A stretch of DNA of 64,000 nucleotides from Holtermanniella nyarrowii. Its lineage: Eukaryota; Basidiomycota; Tremellomycetes; Holtermanniales. The notes beneath the pieces are model-generated. The model worked only from the letters and a program-made list of their open reading frames with translations, searched no databases and was not told the origin of the DNA. Location: positions 845,981-909,980 of the forward strand of contig BCIT01000005.1 of assembly GCA_001600035.1 (NCBI GenBank). The letters are read 5' to 3'. This document shows, in pieces, positions 1-12,000 of this stretch; position 1 is the first letter of the stretch; each line of letters begins with the position of its first letter. A program made the translations under genes and the position numbers.

Positions 1-1
1 G

Positions 2-1075
2 ACAGCACATCCACTACCATCTCTCCTATTTGCCGCTCAAGCTCAGGCTCGAGCATGGTCGACTGCTCAATCTACACCACAAGCGACTGGTACTCATACC
101 CCTAACCGACTACCATCCTTCCTATCACACAACCGTACGCAGTCCTCCTCATCAGCTCCCTCTCGTGCAATGACGTCCTCAGACTCTTTCCGATCTCTCC
201 CTCCTATCCCCATCGACCCTTACGCACTGTCTTCAGAGCTGTCGAAGAGCAGACGGTCAAGCTTTGCGCTTCCGTCAATGACACGAAAGTCAAGTGCAGC
301 GAGCAGTCCTGCTCGAGAAGCTGGCACGGTCGATGGCGAGAAGCGCACGCCTTTCGATGGCATCTTGAACTTCTTACCGTCTGGGCAGGATGAGACGTTG
401 CAGACACTGTTGCAGCAGTCTCTGACATTGACAACAGGGGTCACTCCTTATCTCATGTGTGGACCTGTATCTGCTGCTGCTGCACCATCTCCATCATCCC
501 TTCCCATCAGTCTCATCCATGTTCTTCCCGAGCGTCCTCCACCTCCACTCGAAAAGGTCCTTGAGTCTTTCCTCTTGACACTCTTGCCGTCACTCGCTCC
601 GCGCACAACTCAACGCAAAGCGCAGGGTCTCATGGTCACACGCGCAGTCTGGGACGCAGAAGCCCGGATGGAGCCTGCGCACTGTCTACTCTTCGGCGGT
701 CTCATCTGTCCAGTCGATGAAGGGCAGAATGTAAAGGGCAGGGCTCTTTTGCGGGACTGGATAGACTGCACCTTCCGAGATGATTCGGAAGGGGTCGAAG
801 AGCCAGAGCGAGATTGCGTCACGCCGACGTTCCCTCTTCCAACGCCATCAGACATGCGGCCGCGACCGCACTCGCGGGCAACGGCACCAGCGGCTGTCTT
901 GACACCGCCTGCACAGACGCCCGATTTGATCTCAGACTCGTCGAGTGTGTCTGAAGAGAATTCGCTGAGCTCGGCACGAGTCAGCCAGGAGTTGGCAGGG
1001 AAGCCAATGTTTGCCATCAAGGACAAGGACAGGGGCTTCAAAGGGTGGTTGAAGAGCAAGATGGGCCGTTTGTGA
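2..1075 (+). CDS. 3' part of an unrecognised gene (left-truncated)
   Basis: The frame that ends with TGA at 1073-1075 is open back to base 2, so this is the C-terminal part (about 357 residues) of a gene that begins outside the window; the ATG at 170 is probably internal. The protein is rich in Ser and Pro with many R-x-S-S blocks. A more ordered segment around residues 115-210 of the visible part contains a run of Leu-rich sequence (LEKVLESFLLTLLPSL) and a Trp-containing stretch. The tail is low-complexity and ends in a short basic Lys/Gly segment. I do not recognise a family. No intron is needed in the visible part. Confidence 0.6.
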   Translation, partial: TAHPLPSLLFAAQAQARAWSTAQSTPQATGTHTPNRLPSFLSHNRTQSSSSAPSRAMTSSDSFRSLPPIPIDPYALSSELSKSRRSSFALPSMTRKSSAASSPAREAGTVDGEKRTPFDGILNFLPSGQDETLQTLLQQSLTLTTGVTPYLMCGPVSAAAAPSPSSLPISLIHVLPERPPPPLEKVLESFLLTLLPSLAPRTTQRKAQGLMVTRAVWDAEARMEPAHCLLFGGLICPVDEGQNVKGRALLRDWIDCTFRDDSEGVEEPERDCVTPTFPLPTPSDMRPRPHSRATAPAAVLTPPAQTPDLISDSSSVSEENSLSSARVSQELAGKPMFAIKDKDRGFKGWLKSKMGRL

Positions 1076-1243
1076 GGGTCGAGCAGACACGAGACGATGC
1101 ACAAGGACACTTGGTACTGTAGCCCTAGTAATGTATACTCATGAAACACGCAGTGTTTGCCAGTGTTGCGTCAACCCTACCTAGCCCCACCCCCACAGAT
1201 CGTCGACGTCGACAAATGACAAAGGAAAGGATCAAAGGAGTGC

Positions 1244-2935
1244 ATGACAGAGTTCGCTAAGCTTGCATACGCAATGGGCAAAGCCCCGACGGCGGCCTTC
1301 CAATGCCATTGCACGTCTTACAAGAAGGGACTGCATTCGCTTCAGCAACAAGCAATCATGACCATCACGCGGCCGTTCAACCTTCCTGAGATCTATCCTC
1401 CGTGTGTGCATACCACCAGTAAACCGGGGATGGATTCTCACTCGCCGTCAGCCGTAGCTGAATCCAGCGATCACTTGACACCACGTCGTGGAAACGCCAG
1501 CCTCGATGTCTCACTCCTGCAGAAGACCCTGGCGACGCTGCAAGAGCAGGTTAATCACATGACACCTTCAGAGTCGATTGCGCAGGAGTCAGGAGGGGAA
1601 ACAGCCACAGTGAGCTCTCCGAACAGATCTCGGTCTGGCTCGGGCAGCACTGCACGGGTTTCAAGTGATGGAAAGCTGCAGTCACTAGCAAACGGAATGT
1701 TTGACCAGCTCATGGCGCGCATAGGGCAAAGGGTGAGTGTCTGCAATGCGCAATGCTGATCTGCAGGTGGACATCTTTACCTTTGCCGACTCAATCGAGA
1801 GCATGCTCATGCAATGCTTACAAGATCATGTGAGGAAGCCTGCGGTATGGGACTTGGATCTGACTCACAGGGTTCTCGCCTGACATTGCTGAGCAGTCCT
1901 CCTCGTGGCAAGCATGGACTTCATTCTTGGACGCTGGTAGCTCAGGGCTCCGGCAAGGCCAAGTGGCGAAGGCGGAAAAGTGGCGCTTTTGAAAGCGTGT
2001 CGGTGGCTTCCTCTCGGCCGCGAGCAAGGGCTGCAGAGGGGGCTGCCGGCCAGCAACATGACTCTACTAGTCACAAGGCTACGAGCCAGATGATAGCCCA
2101 ACTATTACCGGTGAGAAACCAGCATCAGCCTCAAAGGACCGCAGCCGCGCAAAGCGTCAGATCGAGATCCAAACGTGCAACTGCGACAGCAGAGACGCAA
2201 CATCTTCAGCCGATTGAAGAGAATGACCCAACGACAGATCCAGCCGAGTGGTATCAGCTCATGTTGCAGCGCCAGCAAGACATCGCGAACTGGCGCAACG
2301 AGCGAGGCGAGTCCATACACGGTCACAGACCACCTCCTTCGACGTATCTCAGATCGACAGAGACTGACGAACGACATCATCCTTCTCCCGAGCCTCACGG
2401 TCAGGCTCAATACGCCCACCAGCCGTCCCAGCCTCGCATGTCATCTACATATCACGGCAGTAATGCGTCCACGGGCACCAGTACCGGCTCCGCGCTGGCT
2501 TCACTAGCTAAGGCGACGCTCGATCTGCCAGAGCAAGGCATTCATCTCTCTGTTGGCTCCGAATCGGCGCCATCTGCCAGAGTCGAGTACACGGATCCAA
2601 GACGTCCCTTCGTGATGCGTGTACCGGCCGGCACGCAAAGCGGGCACCGCGAAAGCGAGAATACGCAAAGTCCTAAGCCTGTGGCAACCAGCACATACAG
2701 AACTGCACCAACGCATCGCACAACTCTCGAGCCTGGTTCTGGCTTACCTTCCACCATGTACTACACCGCACCCACACATCAAACGGCCACGCCGGTTGGC
2801 GAAGGGCACATGCAGTTCACAAATGAGCATTTCGATGTTCCGACTCAACCGCATCGGTCAGAGGTAGAGGGAGATAAGAAGAGCGGAAGCAAGAGCTTTC
2901 TTGCTCGACTTGGGGCAAATAGTACAACATCATGA
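1244..2935 (+). CDS. Unrecognised Ser/Gln-rich protein, three exons
   Basis: Best model: exons 1244-1732, 1767-1829 and 1871-2935, with two very short introns (34 and 41 nt) carrying GTGAG donors and a CTGAT or CTGAC branch motif; phases agree at both joins. The start is uncertain: an in-frame ATG at 1430 (MDSHSPSAVAES) is the more protein-like start (476 aa), while 1244 gives 538 aa. Residues after the 1430 start include a short helical, coiled-coil-like segment (LLQKTLATLQEQVNHM), then a Ser-rich linker, then a helical segment spanning the two introns (DIFTFADSIESMLMQCLQDH). The remainder is low-complexity (Ser, Thr, Pro, Gln, His). A second possible splice pattern in the 1830-1900 region cannot be excluded. 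No family recognised. Confidence 0.5.
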
Positions 2936-3031
2936 TCCTTTCACACATTGCAGACTTCCTTTCAAACCTGCGTGACGCTTGAAACGAAGCCTGGCGCGAA
3001 GTCAAGGCTGCTTCTGATTTCCATCTGTAAC

Positions 3032-3241
3032 ATGTCAGGAGAGCCAGTCATAGCAAACGACGCGGTATTGCAAGCGTTTGCCAGGTTCTGCTTGGACCAG
3101 CAGGCGACTGTTTTCCCTCCGACCTTCCACCTGAAGAACGGACCAATGGAAATGCAGGAAGCTTCGCCGTCATTGCTAGAGAGCCAGTTTACAACGGCAG
3201 CCGCCGATGAGCAGAGATTGCACGTGCACCTGCTGCACTGA
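3032..3241 (+). CDS. Doubtful small ORF
   Basis: A 69-codon frame starting MSGEPVIANDAVLQAF and ending in TGA. The first 30 residues look like an amphipathic helix. An in-frame ATG further upstream at 2948 would add 28 residues. It lies between the stop of the preceding gene and the convergent CSM1 gene, so it could equally be part of either 3' UTR. No family recognised. Confidence 0.25.
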   Translation: MSGEPVIANDAVLQAFARFCLDQQATVFPPTFHLKNGPMEMQEASPSLLESQFTTAAADEQRLHVHLLH

Positions 3242-3290
3242 GGCCACGGGAGACGAGAAAACAAAGCAGCACAAGCATGCATTATACTCA

Positions 3291-4595
3291 CTAAAGCACC
3301 GGAATTTCATTATGCTCCTCTTGATCACTCAATCGCCCCTTAAGTTGATCCCACAAAGCACCCAGCTGGCTTCTCTCGATCTCGAACTCTTGATGGAAGG
3401 GCTCCAGCTGCCTGAGCCGTTGCCTGTCTTCATGTTCAAGGTTGAGTGGTGAGAAGCGCACCGACCGGACAGGTTGCTGGGTTTCGGGATCGTACTCGCT
3501 GTACGATTGCAGCCTGAAATTCATACCTGCGCTCTCAGCGATACTGCGGACGGCTCGGGACTCACTGTGCCCCTTGTCATCATGATGCTGTATACAATTG
3601 TACGTGACGACCTCACCACCGTTCCCCCCGCTCGTGATCTTAACGTTGCGGATCTCCAAGTCGGTGAGCTCAGAGTAGAGCTTGATACTGCAATGAGCCT
3701 TGGCGGCATCCTCAGCTGCCAGTGAATCCTTTGCCTTTGTTGACGGGGCAGCAGCAGAAGACGAGTTAAGGAGTGTCTTCGACCGGGAAACCTCGGCATC
3801 GTACATTTTCTGCAACGTCGAGACTGTTGTCAGCTGATCCGCTGTGTTGCACCTACTCTCGGCGTCGCGACCCCGCAGCTCATTGCCAAGACGCTTGATC
3901 TCGTCTTTGAGCGACCGAACCTCCTTCGGGTCAACCGGTAATACCGGCGCAAGCAGAGCTATCCGCGCTTCGGCGAGTTCCCGCTCCATGTCCTTGGCCT
4001 TGGCCTGCAGCGTTTCATTGAATTGCGTCAAAGTCGAAATCACATTTTCCTGAGCTACAGGTCAGGCAGGTTTGCCAAAAGATGTTGCTTACCTGTCGCG
4101 CGTGACTCTGATGCCTTCTTTCCCTTCTCATAGACAGCTTCGGCACTCGACGTCTTTAGGGTCGAAAGCGCGGCAAACTGATTTGCAAATGTCTCTTTCT
4201 CTGCTTTAAGGCGAGCGTTTTCCTTGGTGAGCTACATAGAATCAGGTTCCAGGTCAAGCTCCATCGATTGTTGACTGACCGCTGTAAGCCTTCGTGTCAT
4301 GTCTGATGCGTCTCCAATATCTCCTTCCCCCTCAGGCTCAGTGTCCGCCTCCGCATCGAGCGTCTGGGCTCCAGCTCTCTCATCTGATCCCTTGACCTTG
4401 ACCTTGGCTGCCACGGCTCTCTTGGGTTTGACCGATGCGTTCTGCGAGGGCCCTGACTAGTCAGATATATTTCGAGAAGGCACGCAACTGACCGGCCAGG
4501 TCATCGTCGTCGTCACTGCACGCCACGAGTACGGCCTTAGACGTCTTCAGAGGTGCCTTTACCTTCTTGACTGCTGCTGATGTTGCTGCTGGCAT
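3291..4595 (-). CDS. CSM1: Monopolin / kinetochore protein Csm1 (Pcs1)
   Basis: Csm1/Pcs1 proteins form V-shaped dimers that clamp kinetochore microtubule attachment sites and also tether rDNA. Exons on the minus strand: 4595-4493, 4452-4280, 4231-4093, 4054-3291, with 39-48 nt introns and matching phases. The last exon contains a further 33-nt in-frame, stop-free segment (3856-3824) with GT/AG ends and a GCTGAC branch motif that is probably an intron; with it removed the protein is about 381 aa. The N-terminus is Lys-rich and acidic, the middle is coiled coil, and the C-terminus has the conserved globular domain (IKLYSELTDLEIRNVKI, then an YNCIQ strand and a SYSEYDPE segment). The start at 4595 (MPAATSAAVKK) was chosen; an in-frame ATG at 4694 would add 33 residues. 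The call rests on the globular domain. Confidence 0.82.
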
Positions 4596-5964
4596 GGTCA
4601 AGGCAAGATATTGTCGTTCAAAAGTGGAACCCAACAAACCCGGCGCGTCCTTGTTGACGTCTCGGCAATACGTCGGCGGGGGATATAAGTCCATCTTCTA
4701 ACCCCACTCTGGATCGGTTCAAGTGCAGAGATTCTGGATGACAGACATTACTATTATTGATGATAAATATAGATACCATTGGGCTACTTTCTGCTGGCAG
4801 ACAGATGCTTCACACGACACTTGTCGCTTCTTACTCCTAGTGTTGTTGATGTCATTTCTTTGACGTTGCGGCGCTTCAAGCTACGTGCCAGGCTGCACCA
4901 GACTGACTGGGGATGAATGATTTGTGCGTGGTCAGCTCCTCTAGCGTAGCCGTCTGGGGCCAAAGCTGACTGTGGAGTCTTGAGCTCTGTTCGAATACTA
5001 GGAGGATGATGGCAAACAAGGCCGCAGGCGATGCAGGTAAGATCGTTGAAGGATGGATGCCAGACGTGCCAATCTCTCACATAGGACTCACCTATGATTA
5101 CGCCTGCCAGTAGACAGGCTGGACGCTTGCAAGCGAGGGACGTCTGTATGTCACTTTGCGACGCAAGATGACTATTCATATCATGTGCATGATATCTGCA
5201 TAAGAATTGCATATGACCCTGATTCCTCACTACCTGTAGACTCATCAGTGTCCTGCAGGGAAAAGAAACAGATGTATGCATTTTGGCATGAATTTTTCAC
5301 GGCTCACGCAGTCAAGTCGCAGTGCATCTCAATTCCCTATTCTGAAGTCTCGTCGAGCCTGGACGACACATTCCGCTCATTGCAAGACATGCACAACCTC
5401 TGCCGCGGGACGCTGACTACCGCACCACCAATGGGAGGCGACCGGCCCATTTGCAAAGGGTTGAGCTGCCTGTGTCTTACTCGCAAGACAGCCATGAGAA
5501 AGTTGCACGGGGCGGGGACAGTATTTTGACCCCACAGCCGCTATCTCTTCCAGATACTTCTGGAGCAGGTGTTCGGAAAGGACTGAAGGTGTTCGGCGGG
5601 GCGAATCTTGATGAGGAGTCATTGCGAATGAAATTTGCGGTGGTATATGGGAAGTGAACTTCGTCGCGACAAGGAGTGCAGACCCTGTTCGAAGGCGAGC
5701 TGACTCCGTTGTTGCAGGCCTGAAAGGATGATGGTGCGATCCCTGCGACGTCCCAACCTCTGAGCAAGCATTATCTGATGAGCCAGCTCCGCCGATCAGC
5801 CCGATAGCATTTACAGGCTGTCATGTGTCTAACATGAGATTGTCTCAAGGTATATCATAGCTCTGGAGTCGAGCTCGGTCAATCGCACGGAGTCGCGGAT
5901 CGACGGTGAGTTGCTTCAAATACCCTGTCAGTCGTGATCCCGCATTGCAACTTCCATTCATTCC
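4596..5964. other. 1.4 kb without a confident gene
   Basis: The stretch between the CSM1 start and the muniscin stop holds a 166-codon minus-strand frame (4784-5281) with a partly ordered, Cys/His-containing middle, and a plus-strand frame 5451-5657 ending in KFAVVYGK. Neither resembles a family I know, and neither has a clear start or convincing splice structure. One or both could be exons of an unrecognised gene. Confidence 0.4.
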
Positions 5965-8518
5965 TCACTCTGCCAGATACTTTCCAGATCCCACCGCCTT
6001 CTTGACATCCTCAAACACCCACTCCGTACCGTCGCTCGTGACAGTCTCGATCCCAACCTGGGAACTAAGCACACCCTCTGCTCTCCACTTGACCTGCACA
6101 GGCTCTGGACGCGCAATATTTCCAGCCTCGGTGATGAAGCGCGCCAATATCTTGCCCTCTGTCGACAGGGTATCAAGATTCCCTGCGTTCCACACAATCT
6201 TGCGTGTTGTGGGTGACCAGACGCCACCTGGTGGCTTGGCTTGCACACCCGAGACTGATGGCCCTTGGAAACCAGCACTGAAGGAGACGTCGGAGAGCGA
6301 GCTTGCTTGGGACCAGAGCTTGCTGGCAGTGTTGGCGTGATAAGGCAAGACAAGACGAGCCTCGCCGTCTTTGCACCGCCAAGAAGGCTGCACATCGATA
6401 GGGATGAATTCAGACTCCTTGCCAGGTTGGACATGCAGCTGGTATTTGACAAGCAGCTGGCCTTGACCACCCTTCGAAGCCAGTACCTCAGAGTTAAGCA
6501 GGTACTCTCCCGGGCGCTCGGGTATTTGGGCGAGGAAAGCTGGGTTCGGCGCAACTTTCTCGAGTTGCTCGAATTGAGTGAGGCGGATGTGGATTGGGCC
6601 AGGCGCAGGTAGACCTGCTGCTTGGACCAGACTGAGCACGACTTCACCAGTGACCATTGCGCGCTGCACCACGCCGCCCTTGATGATGGCGTTGACGGTT
6701 TCTGTGATGGTCGCGCGCAGTCCCGAGCCCGCCGACGTTGGCTTGGCGACTTGACCCGTCGCGAATGGACTGAGTGGACCAGCTGAAGGCGAGTCGAATG
6801 GATTAAGCGAAGGCCGAGGGGAGCTAGCAGCCGACGTCTCGTTCTGCGACGGCTCCTCCTGCATCGAAGCCGAGCGCATACCACCCATGGCAAGCGCAAG
6901 CGGCACATCATCACCAGCCTGCATAAACGTCGTGTTACGCACGTCACGTCGTCCCCTCGCAATCGTCGACCGCCGAGTCGGAGCCTGAGGCCCACCCGCA
7001 AGAAGTTTAGACTGCATGAGCTGCAAAGCAGCTTGCTTTTCCTCTTCTGATTCTTGAATTGGGAGAGGGGCAAGTGACATGTTGAGCTTGGGTACTGGAG
7101 GCTGCTGGATTGATTCAGGAGATTCGGCGCGGAGGATCTCGGAAGGGCCATTGGGGTTGGATCCGTTGGCATTTGTTGGAACGAGCTCGTCGGGGTCTTC
7201 CCATGGGTTACGATGACGGTCGGCTGGTGCAACAGAGAAGCCTTCATCATCCACAAGAGGAGCACGCGCCTGTTCATCAGCTCTCATTCCTCCATCGTGA
7301 CACTCACACTTGACGGAATCTCTTCGCCTAAAGCCTCAAAGCCAGTTGAAGGCGCAATGGATCCGCCACGGCCGCTACGAGCAGTCGCATTGGATCCACT
7401 CCGATCACGACCAGGAGCATTGACAGTGGACTGCCTTCTATTCAAAAGGGACTTGAAGTTGCCGGTAAAAGACGAGGGCGTCGTCGATGTCACTGTAGTG
7501 GTATCATATGTGCTCCGGTTGGGTGTTGATGGCATTTGATCAGATGGTCTCGAAGGTGGCGTAAAGTCTGATGTCGAGTTTTGTGTGGTGATGGATGCCC
7601 TCCTACCTTTTGCATGTCAGCCGCTTGAAACCATACAGAAGAAAGACAAAGACTCACTCTGCGTCCTGACGCTACTCAGCGTCGGAGGTCCACCACTTCT
7701 ACTACCTGCACCACCACCGCTTCCCGCCAAACCAAGCGCAACACTCTCACATTCCGCCCTCGTATCCCAAGTTAACAACTGCCCAACCTGCCTCTCCGCC
7801 CTCTCTCCCTTCTTGGCCGTAATTTCCGCCAATGTTGTCCCGTACCGAATCGCCGTCTCCTTGAGCGCCGCCAACCTCGTCTCATCCACCTTTTGGTACG
7901 TCGTAAAGACCAAAGGCGACAATGAGGCTAAAGAAGCTTGCAAGTCTTCGACGTCTGCTTGGGCTTGCTGCTGCTTTGCCCCACCCTTTTTGGACGCTTT
8001 TTGCAGCTTTGTTTGAGCGCTTTCCCAGCTTTTCATTGTTTTCTCGAGACTCTGGTCTTGTTGGCTTATACGTTGCCATGCGGGTAGCTTGGATGGTAGC
8101 TCGCGCATGGGCTGCTCGAAATCCGTTTTCAAAATGGCTGCGAATGTCGAATGCGCCGATGAAGTCTAGAGTCAGCTAATCCTACTTGCACTGTGCACTC
8201 ACCTCTTGCATCTCATGCACAAGACCTTCCCAAACCAGCTTTTCACCTCCAGCACCGACTCCAGCACTCTCAATCTTCTTCAAAGCCTTTGCAAGACCTT
8301 GTGCGTACGCCTGTTCAACGGCCGCTCGCTCTTTGAACAAATCAGCAATTGCATCTTGTGTTTGCGTTGAGCGTTGGAGCCTAGTTCTCAAATTTGCAAG
8401 CAGTGGTTTTGGCGCTGAATTCTAGAGCCAGTGTCAGAGGATGTGGTGTCTAGGAAGAGCAGTGACGTACTTGGAAGGTATTGACCCAGGCATCGTCGGG
8501 TAGCAAGTCGGCAGCCAT
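5965..8518 (-). CDS. SYP1: Muniscin, F-BAR plus mu-homology domain (Syp1/FCHo)
   Basis: Muniscins bind PI(4,5)P2 membranes and nucleate clathrin-coated pits. Exons: 8518-8471, 8421-8203, 8165-7658, 7606-7308 and 7269-5965; all phases agree, giving about 792 aa, close to yeast Syp1. Residues 1-250 form the F-BAR (FCH) helical domain, recognisable from an RLQRSTQTQDAIADLFKER helix and the following Ala-rich YAQGLAKALKKI. A long Ser/Pro-rich linker with NPF- and NPW-like motifs follows (NPFDSPS), and the C-terminal ~270 residues are the mu-homology domain, starting LRATITETVNAIIKGG and ending WVFEDVKKAVGSGKYLAE. The gene is divergent from YKT6 and shares about 510 bp of upstream DNA with it. Confidence 0.9.
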
Positions 8519-9031
8519 GGTTAGTTGAGTTGAGATAGTCCGCACAAGGAGATCAAGGATAGCAATTACTTTGAGCTGACTGGATGAGACTTATCCTTTC
8601 TTTGTCGTCGCTGTGGACGATAATGTTTAGAGATGGCGTCGCCTTTGGTTTGGGCTGTGTGGTTCCCAATCCGTCCGTTGCAATCCCCGAACAATTTGAT
8701 CCCGTTCGCTCCGAGATCCCGAAAGAACGATCACCAGCCATATCCAGCAGCTGGCCGCTTTGTAGTTCAAGACCTTGCTCAACTACAGTAATTATGAACT
8801 CATACTACCAGCACACTGGCATATGCTGAAGCATGACTGGTACATAATAACAACGATGAAACTGAACTTTATCATGACGTCTCATCTCGGGAAGCCTAAT
8901 CACTTTTTGCAGGCCTATAAAATTCAGCTGAACTCTGGTAGGCGCCTTGAGCGTCCAGCTCCAGACGATGACGATAACGGACAGGCTCAGGAGCATTGAA
9001 CCCACCTTGACAACTCCTTCAATCAACAAAA
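8519..9031. promoter_or_regulatory. Shared divergent promoter region, muniscin / YKT6
   Basis: 513 bp between two divergent start codons. No ORF with coding character. A CTATAAA-like element lies at about 8917-8923 on the plus strand, roughly 110 bp before the YKT6 ATG. I cannot define individual operator sites. Confidence 0.4.
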
Positions 9032-12000
9032 ATGAAGGTCTTTGCTCTTTCACTCCTCGCAGTACCAGCTTCGCTTCCAGGAGAGCACTCTCAAGCGGCT
9101 CTGCTCGGTACAGCTCAGGATCTCAGCTCCTTTAGCTTTTACCAGCGTGGGTCCGTCGGCGAGTTTATGGGCTTCTTCACAAAGGTTAGTCCTGTTCAGT
9201 GATTCATGACTGTGGAGACATGAAGAGAGGACTACAGAAGCTGAAGCTTTGGTGTGATCGCTAACGGCGGCGACATGTTGACACTTACGGTGCCGCGCTC
9301 TTTGGTTGTGATTACCTGCTCTGGTAGCTCATGCGGGTTCTGTGCACAGAACCTGCAGTCTAGTCAAGCAGGTATCTCCGCGCCAGGTAACGTGCAGCAG
9401 CTGAGCAAGGCTCAGGGACGCTTGAGCGATAAAGAGCGACGGTCTTTGCTACGCACGCTCAACCGTGTTGACATTCGTGCTTCCACGCGCGTCTCGCCGA
9501 GGAGAAGTCTATTCGATGAGACCGGGCAAGGCTGCAGCTGCAGGAGACCAGCCATAACAGCTCTTGTATTCCGGATCCATCTACAGGGTATAAATAGCGC
9601 AGCGTTGGTCGTATGGTTCATCCATACGATGAGCTGCGCCTGAATCACCCGCGGAGACGGATGCTGAATGGTGTATATTCTGTCCTGGCGCGTTGAGAGT
9701 CCGCAAGGCAACAACGCGCAGCATGCCTCATAGCACAGCAAGCTAGACGGTTATACAACGTCTGGGCGGGCTTGAACGCAGCTATGCTTTGACTCTGCTG
9801 CGTCTTGACACGGAGTTGAGCAGACTGATCCTTCGCGTAGGCTACCGTCAGCTAGCTAGGCTGTTGAGGTCTAGCGAAGAATCAGTCGCATGCTTCAGCT
9901 GTCTTAGAAAAGAATGAACGGCTGACTGTGCCGAAACCTTTTCTTCGCGAACGGCCAAAGTGGACTCCATGTTGACATCTTGGCTGAGCGGAATGCTGCA
10001 TCAGCAGATCTAACCAACAATGATATCACGAGGGCGCGTTCAAATGATTACCTCTCTGTATTGTGATCGGGGCTTGCTTTCGAAACAAGCTTATGTGCTT
10101 TTGGTTCTCCATTTCTCAGAACCCACTTTGAGTGGACCAGAACGGTAATCAGTCTACAATCAATCTGTACGCACAGCCACCGATCTAAGCAACCCATTTG
10201 ATGAAGTCTAAAGAGCATCTAGCATCTGTGCGTAGCGCGAGCTCACATGGACAAAGACGGCTCAACAATGTCTGTGTCGGCGCGCAGCTCGGCTACGCAA
10301 GGATGTAGGCGGAGCTGGCAATCTGATTTGATCGACGGTGGATGCTGCTGTCAGCCATTTTGGCTGGGTAACGATCTGCACTCGAGTAAATCAAGGTCTC
10401 AGATGTTCATGGGGTGTACCCATTGACCTGGCGACGAGAAACTACCTTCCCAGCGGCTTTGATGATATCTCCAATGATCGATAGCCCCTACGCTCAGTTG
10501 TGTGTTAGTCGGACAGGCTTTAGTGACCATCACAAGTGCCATGTCTGAGGCGTCTCTAGCTCACCATGTCTGAGGCGTCTCTAGCTCAGTGCTTTGCTAC
10601 TTCTGTTTCGCGTCGTGGTGTTGGAAAAGCGGGACAGCTGCTCAGGACGCGTATATCCGGCTTCGCCGCAACTGCAGCATACTACTGTACCTGGTACGAT
10701 GGTGACCTGCAAAGCTTGACGAAGCGTCCGCAATCTGTCATTGCGTAGCTCGATCTCATGGGAGCTTAGACGGCTCACGTGCGTCTAGAACCCATCGGTG
10801 TCAGGCTACGTTGTTGACCAAGCGAGCTGGGACTGAAGCACGAACCAGTCGTGCACTACTGGCCCGCTTGGCTGATGCGAACGTGCTGTGAATCAGTTGG
10901 AGGACTCTGCCGTCCTTGGGATAATTTCATCGGCCAAGCGATGACTTGACACCCCGCGCGGCAAAGGCTCCCAATCAAAATGTCTTCCGAGCCTCGTGCT
11001 GCTTCAGCACTTCCGCCGAGCGCGTCGTTTGACTGACCTTTACCCACGCGGCATGAGGCGCAAAAGATGACCATTCGGTCAAGCAGACAAACATGGCGGT
11101 TGAAGAGCTGCCTCCGCTGCAGCTTTCTGGCAAGCCACGGCTGGTGAAGCTGTGCCGAGTGAGGAGACCGACCGCTGTTCAAATTCTCTCGGGTCATGTC
11201 TTGATGCCTATCGATACATTTCTTGACGCAATGCTCGAACGTGCGTCCTTATCGCAACTTCGCTTTGCCGTTCGGGGGGCCAGATGAGCTGGGACCGACC
11301 TTGATGTCGTGAATTTCTTTTCATGGGACCGAGCCCAGTTTGCATGAAGGAGATGGAATCCATGGCCACTAGCAGTCGTCTGCGTCTTGGACCTTGGGCC
11401 TTTACCCTTCGATGACCAAATCAGTTGCTCGAGCGCACGCTCGTCAGTTAGAATAGCTTCGCGGATGGTCTCTAGCATACCTACTGCCCCCCCTTCTTGC
11501 GAATTGTCCAAATTCAGGCGCTGACACTACAGACTGTTGCTGAGCGTACACCACCTAATGTACCTTCCAGTGTCGAGGAAAACAGCTACAAAGCCCACGT
11601 CTTCCGGACAGCGGGCCAGAACGGCAAGCCTGGACTGGCTGGTAAGTTAGGCGGAGGATCATTGCACAAATTGATATCATCAGCTGTGATGATTACCGAC
11701 ATGGAGTACCCTGTCCGCCCTGCCTTTTCCCTCTTGACAAAGCTCCTTGATGAGCACGCGTCGCTTATTCCGACACTGCCGGCTGCTCCCAACCCATCAA
11801 CTGCCGCTCAGGGCGGTCTCGGTCCCGCCCAAAAGGGCAAGCTCGAGGCGACCCTGATGAGCTACTTGACAAAGTACCAAGATCCCAAGCAAGCGGACAC
11901 GATCATGAAGGTACAGAAGGAGCTGGACGAGACCAAGATTGTGTTGGTAAGTGCTTTGAGGCTGTCGTGGCAAAACTGACAGCGACAGCACAAGACCATC

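Noticed and set aside
5958-7277. Long open frame (about 440 codons) on the minus strand overlapping the muniscin C-terminus
   Set aside because: It is a shadow of the muniscin exon: Arg/Ser-rich with no family features, whereas the other frame has the full mu-homology domain.
9613-9696. 27-codon ORF after the TATAAATA element in the YKT6 intron, with D-E-L-R-L resembling the small orphan family core
   Set aside because: The similarity is too short and the rest does not align; treated as chance.
10856-11197. Minus-strand frame inside YKT6 intron 1 with a C-x3-C motif (EHCVKKC) resembling a small TIM protein
   Set aside because: Only one CX3C motif is present, the upstream frame is closed by a stop, and no splice combination restores the first motif.
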